Origin: Larix sibirica
Taxonomy: Eukaryota > Streptophyta > Pinopsida > Pinales > Pinaceae
Length of the DNA: 20,713 nucleotides
Assembly: GCA_004151065.3 (NCBI GenBank)
Contig: NWUY0300015985.1
Span: 24,899 to 45,611 of the forward strand
Direction: 5' to 3'
Positions 17,062-20,713 of the stretch are shown here, piece by piece (the stretch's first letter is position 1; each line of letters starts with the position of its first letter). A model generated the notes under the pieces. It saw only the letters and a list, made by a program, of their open reading frames with translations, made no database searches and was not told where the DNA came from. The position numbers and the translations under genes are program-made.

Positions 17062-20000
17062 ATGCCAGAAGCTCAGAATCTGGGAAACGGTGCTGCCAAT
17101 GACCGACACAAGACGGCTCTGGAGTTCATCGAGAACGTCACAACAAACGCCGACCAGTTGCAGGCTTGCGTCCTCTCCTCAATCTTGACGAGAAATGCCG
17201 AGACAGAATACCTGAAGAGACACGGCCTCCGGGGAAGAACTAGCAGAGCCACTTTCAAGAAGTGTTTGCCAGTAATTACTTATGATGATCTCAAGCCTGA
17301 GATACGTCGTATTGCTAACGGAGACACTTCCCCCATCCTTTCTGCTCATCCAGTTTCTGAATTCCTCACTAGGTACTATTTTTCTATCTTCATATTGTAC
17401 TTCCATATGGAAAACATTATCAAAATAATGATGAAATTGTCTGCTTAATTTTCTTGCAGCTCTGGAACCTCTGCTGGTGAACGGAAGTTGATGCCCACTA
17501 TTCAGGAGGAATGGGAGAGGAGAAATCTTCTCTATAAACTTCTAATGCCTGTCATGAATCAGTAAGTTTTTTCTTTTTTCTTACTTAGCTTAGCTTGATG
17601 AATCAGCAAGCTTTGTTCTTTTTATTTAGCTTAGCTGGAGTATTTGGAGGGAATCAGCAATCGAAATAAGGATGGTCGAATTATTTAGTTTAACTGGAGT
17701 ATTTGGAGAGAATCAACAATCGAGATAAGGATGGCTTAATTATTTAGTTTAGCTGGAGTATTTGAAGAGAATCAACAATCAAAATAAGGATGGTGGCCTA
17801 ATACTTCAAATAAGATGACCGAATGCTTCAAGCTTTAAACTGGACTAACTAGAGTATTTGAATGCTTCTAGCTTTAAAACTTGGACTAGCTGGAGTATTT
17901 GAATGCTTTGAGCTTAAACTTTTTGCAGGAGGAGGAAGAGGTCTCCTTGTAAGATTTACTTGTTAAAAAATTCTAATTCTCGTTTCTAACCACAGTAACC
18001 AAATTTGCTCGAATCGGGAAAATAATATGGAAATTCGAGTGTTCTATTCGTAGTTTAAATTGGTTTCTTGATAGACTTGAGAGCATGGATTGATAGTACA
18101 GGGTTCCTGTGTTAATTGTTTAATTTGCACCCTTGTTTAAATCTTTGATGGAGGTTTCTGTTGTGAGGATGTCTTGAAGTTGAAAGAGTTTTGTAAATTT
18201 AATAAATATGTCTTCAATTTGTGTAACCTGTTTATATTGTGGATTTTCATTGTATAGAGAATTCAAACTCAAACTTGGTAACTATGTTTCTTCTCTTGTC
18301 CATGTAAGAGATGCACCGAATTCAAACTCAAACTTGATAACTATGTTTCTAACCATGTTCCTTCTCTTTGCTCTTTTCCCTGTGGGAGATGCAGATACTT
18401 GCCAGGACTTGACAAGGGAAAAGGAATGTATTTCTTCTTCATAAAATCAGAGGCCAAGACTCCCTGTGGGTTGCTGGCACGTCCTGTTCTGACAAGCTAT
18501 TACAAGAGTCACTACTTCAGGGAAAGGCCTTACGATCCCTACAATGTTTACACCAGTCCTATCCAGGCAATTCTCTGCCCTGATGCCTACCAGAGCATGT
18601 ACTCTCAGCTGCTGTGTGGCCTCCTTCAAAACAATGAGGTTCTCAGGATGGGAGCTGTCTTTGCTTCTGGATTCATCCGAGCCATACGTTTCTTGGAAGA
18701 GCACTGGAGACAACTCTGCCACGACATAAGAACAGGCATTCTCAACAGAGAGGTGACAGATCCATCGGTCAGAGAGGCCGTGGGGAAGCTACTTGTGCAC
18801 CCAAATCCAGAGTTGGCTGATTTTTTTGAAAGGGAATTATGTTCAGCACAGTCTTGGCAAGGAATTATCACTCGCCTGTGGCCCAACACCAAGTATATAG
18901 ATGTCATCGTGACTGGGGCAATGGCTCAGTATATTCCTACTCTGGATTACTACAGCGGTGGCCTGCCCCTGGTATGCACCATGTATGCTTCCTCAGAATG
19001 CTACTTTGGACTAAATTTGAAGCCTCTTTGCAAGCCTTCAGAAGTATCATACACTCTGCTCCCAAACATGGCCTATTTTGAGTTCCTTCCCGTTCACCGC
19101 AAAGTCGAATTGGAAACGGAGGAATGCCCAACACTCAATGAAAAGGAGCAAAACGAGTTGGTTGATCTGGTTGACGTGAAAATTGGGCAAGAATATGAAC
19201 TTGTCATCACAACATATGCAGGCATGTGTTTCACACTGTAATTTTTTTCCTTTTTCCTGTGGACGAGTGGTTTTTGGTTTCTATATTATAAACTGGATAA
19301 TCCTTTAAAGTGGTTTTCTATCCGTTATTTGGTTATTGATATTACTTAGTTTTCTATCTTTGTTTTGATGTGTAGTTCACATTTTTATTTTTTTATTATT
19401 TTTTTAAATAAAAATTGTGATTGATATTTTTTAGTTTTTCTATTTTTTGTTTTTGTTTTGTAATTATTTTTAAATATATGAAAAAGTGAGTAATAATTTT
19501 TATATGGAAAATAAATTCTTATGATATATATTTCTACTAAATGTATTATTAATTTGTTTATTTTCATTTAAATGAATTTAATAGTTAAATTAAATTCTTA
19601 CAAAATCTAGAAAGTTATTATTATTGTTATTGTTGTTATTATTATAATTTGTATGATATGATATTTATGCAGGTTTGTATCGTTACAGAGTAGGAGATGT
19701 GTTAAGGGTGACTGGTTTCTACAACACAACTCCTCAATTCCATTTTGTATGTAGACAAAATGTTGTACTAAGTATTGACTCAGACAAAACAGATGAAGCG
19801 GAGCTTCAAAGTGCAGTCGAGAATTCTGTGAAGCATCTTGAGCCTTTTGACTCGAAGTTAATAGAGTATACAAGCTATGCTGACACATCCACAATACCTG
19901 GTCACTACGTGTTGTATTGGGAACTCGGCTTCAACACCTACAACAAAGAAGTTGCAGTTGCAATTCCTCCCTCTGTTTTTGAAGATTGTTGTCTAGCTGT

Positions 20001-20265
20001 GGAAGAATCTCTAAATTCTGTGTATCGTCAAGGTAGAGTAGCAGATAAATCCATTGGGCCCCTCGAAATTAGGGTTGTTGAAGAGGGAACGTTTGATGAA
20101 TTGATGGATTATGCTATCAGCCGAGGGGCATCCATCAATCAATACAAAGTGCCTCGATGTGTGAAGTGCGCTCCTGTTGTTGGGTTGTTGAATTCCAGGG
20201 TCATGCATTCTTACTTCAGCCCGAAATGCCCACAATGGGCTCCCGGATGTAGGAAATGGACATGA
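17062..20265 (+). CDS. GH3: GH3 family acyl-acid amido synthetase (likely auxin-conjugating, group II)
   Basis: Exons 17062-17372, 17460-17561, 18395-19221 and 19673-20265 join into 610 residues, the usual length for the family (about 600). GH3 enzymes adenylate a plant hormone acid with ATP and transfer it to an amino acid in the cytosol; group II members mostly use indole-3-acetic acid and so lower free auxin. Visible motifs: [10 protein letters not shown] (residues 104-113, ATP-binding loop), [12 protein letters not shown] (335-346), YRVGD (418-422), an [11 protein letters not shown] hinge (448-458) and the C-terminal INQYK block (568-572). An in-frame TAG at 17050 just before the ATG fixes the start. 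Splicing phases restore each motif exactly; introns 1 and 2 are GT-AG, intron 3 requires GC-AG. No disabling change is seen. Group II is inferred from overall similarity (for example [16 protein letters not shown]); a jasmonate-type (group I) member fits less well. Substrate cannot be read from sequence. Confidence 0.95.
17373..17459 (+). other. GH3 intron 1 (87 bp, GT-AG)
   Basis: Donor AG|GTACTA and acceptor TTGCAG|C. Joining AG to C creates the first Ser of the ATP-binding SSGTSAGE loop, which confirms the junction. Confidence 0.93.
17622..17800 (+). repeat. 59-bp tandem repeat in intron 2, three copies
   Basis: Units at 17622, 17681 and 17740 each contain TTATTTAG, CTGGAGTATTTG, GAATCA(A/G)CAATC and ATAAGGATGG. 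Divergence between units is low. Fragments of the same words recur upstream at 17581-17610. Confidence 0.9.
17821..17919 (+). repeat. 39-41-bp tandem repeat in intron 2
   Basis: Units start GAATGCTT at 17821, 17860 and 17901 and share AGCTTTAAA and CTGGAGTATTT; the third is partial. The GGAGTATTTG word is common to the 59-bp array upstream, so the two arrays are probably related. Confidence 0.85.
18259..18394 (+). repeat. 59-bp duplication reaching the intron 2 acceptor
   Basis: GAATTCAAACTCAAACTTG begins at 18259 and again at 18318, and both continue AACTATGTTTCT. The first copy goes on to TTCTCTTG...AGAGATGCAC (to about 18316), the second to TTCTCTTTG...GGAGATGCAG, which is the real acceptor. 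The first copy therefore looks like a duplicated acceptor region whose AG is now AC. Confidence 0.75.
19222..19672 (+). other. GH3 intron 3 (451 bp, non-canonical GC-AG)
   Basis: The only junction that keeps the conserved [13 protein letters not shown] passage in frame is TATGCAG|GCATGT at the donor and TATGCAG|GTTTGT at the acceptor. The donor dinucleotide is thus GC. The nearby GT at 19226 would add bases and shift the frame. GC-AG is the commonest minor intron class handled by the U2 spliceosome. The intron is very AT-rich with long T runs. Confidence 0.88.
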
Positions 20266-20434
20266 CATAACCAAAAATTCAACATTGTAGTTACATATAT
20301 GTGTCTTTTCCTTGAATTAGATAAGGGAAGTAGAAGCAATCACCTGTAAAAATTGTACTGGTGACACATTCATGAAGACACATATCCTTGTAAAAGCAAA
20401 TGTATTTTGTACATTGCAATTCATGTATTTGTAA
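20266..20434 (+). other. GH3 3' untranslated region
   Basis: Non-coding sequence between the stop and the poly(A) signal, with TGTAAA/TTTGTA words (about 20344-20412) of the kind found in plant far-upstream polyadenylation elements. Confidence 0.6.
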
Positions 20435-20440
20435 AATAAA
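20435..20440 (+). terminator. Poly(A) signal AATAAA
   Basis: A canonical AATAAA lies 170 bp after the GH3 stop, in a T-rich context suited to cleavage 15-30 bases further on. Confidence 0.65.
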
Positions 20441-20713
20441 TATTTTCATTTAGTTTGAAACCTACATCTTATTCACTAATTTTGGAAATGGTTTTTTTGA
20501 GTTGATAATTTGTTATTTATATTTTCTTTCTTTTATGGAAGGCAAAAAAAAAAATATTTATAAGATTTTTAACTGGAAAACTATATGTCAAACTTTTATA
20601 TGCTATAATTTATTTTTAAAAATAGATATTTAATTTATTTTTTTAAATGATAATAATAATAATTAAAATTGAACAAATATTATTTTATAATTTTTTTATA
20701 ATCTAAAATTAAA
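20441..20713. other. AT-rich downstream DNA, nothing recognised
   Basis: Extremely AT-rich sequence with A and T runs and (AAT)n; no gene or element was seen before the window ends. Confidence 0.6.

Larger units (their letters stand above)
17562..18394 (+). other. GH3 intron 2 (833 bp, GT-AG)
   Basis: Donor CA|GTAAGT and acceptor GATGCAG|ATACTTG restore the family's [12 protein letters not shown] passage. The intron is unusually repetitive: three different tandem duplications occupy much of it (listed separately). Confidence 0.93.

Noticed and set aside
18447-19134. Several open frames antisense or frame-shifted to GH3 exon 3
   Set aside because: They are shadows of the GH3 coding sequence; the exon's own frame carries all family motifs.

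Overview
The window looks like nuclear DNA of a seed plant. The evidence is one intact, intron-containing gene of the plant GH3 acyl-acid amido synthetase family at the right end, plus about 16 kb of AT-rich intergenic DNA built from decayed plant retroelements (Ty1/copia, Ty3/gypsy, a tRNA-derived SINE). One gene in about 20 kb, surrounded by old and diverged retroelements, would suit a large genome such as a gymnosperm, but I cannot fix the clade from sequence alone. Single N bases occur at 390, 727, 7736 and 13585 and may mark small assembly gaps.

Layout, left to right. 1-3450: AT-rich intergenic DNA with short tandem duplications and no convincing gene. About 3450-6341: a decayed copia element (LTR end, initiator-Met-tRNA primer site, gag, protease, integrase and the beginning of reverse transcriptase), cut off abruptly. 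6342-7412: a degenerate 12-bp minisatellite of about 89 units that begins exactly where the copia element stops. 7413-10255: gene-free AT-rich DNA with several small tandem duplications and a GA-rich island. About 10261-12345: a second copia-type relic consisting of a gag domain followed by a long Glu/Asp-rich region, with no recognisable pol before its polypurine tract and presumed 3' LTR. A tRNA-derived SINE with an 18-bp target-site duplication is inserted exactly at that polypurine tract/LTR junction. 12397-15950: Ty3/gypsy debris with two tandem, diverged integrase segments, a polypurine tract and a presumed 3' LTR. 15951-16649: further debris, with a possible reverse-strand protease fragment.

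16650-20440: the GH3 gene unit. A 64-bp tandem duplication lies about 285-412 bp upstream of the ATG. Four exons (17062-17372, 17460-17561, 18395-19221, 19673-20265) join into a 610-residue protein, and a poly(A) signal lies at 20435. Three adenylation motifs are present and the reading frame is continuous, so the gene appears functional. It most resembles the auxin-conjugating (group II) GH3 enzymes. Its third intron must use a GC donor (GC-AG) to stay in frame.

The retroelement parts do not work together as a system: every coding region carries stops, frameshifts or lost catalytic residues. The more unusual points are the SINE position, the acidic gag-only relic, the 12-bp minisatellite, the GC-AG intron, and a tendency throughout the window to local tandem duplications of about 20-80 bp, including inside the GH3 intron and promoter.
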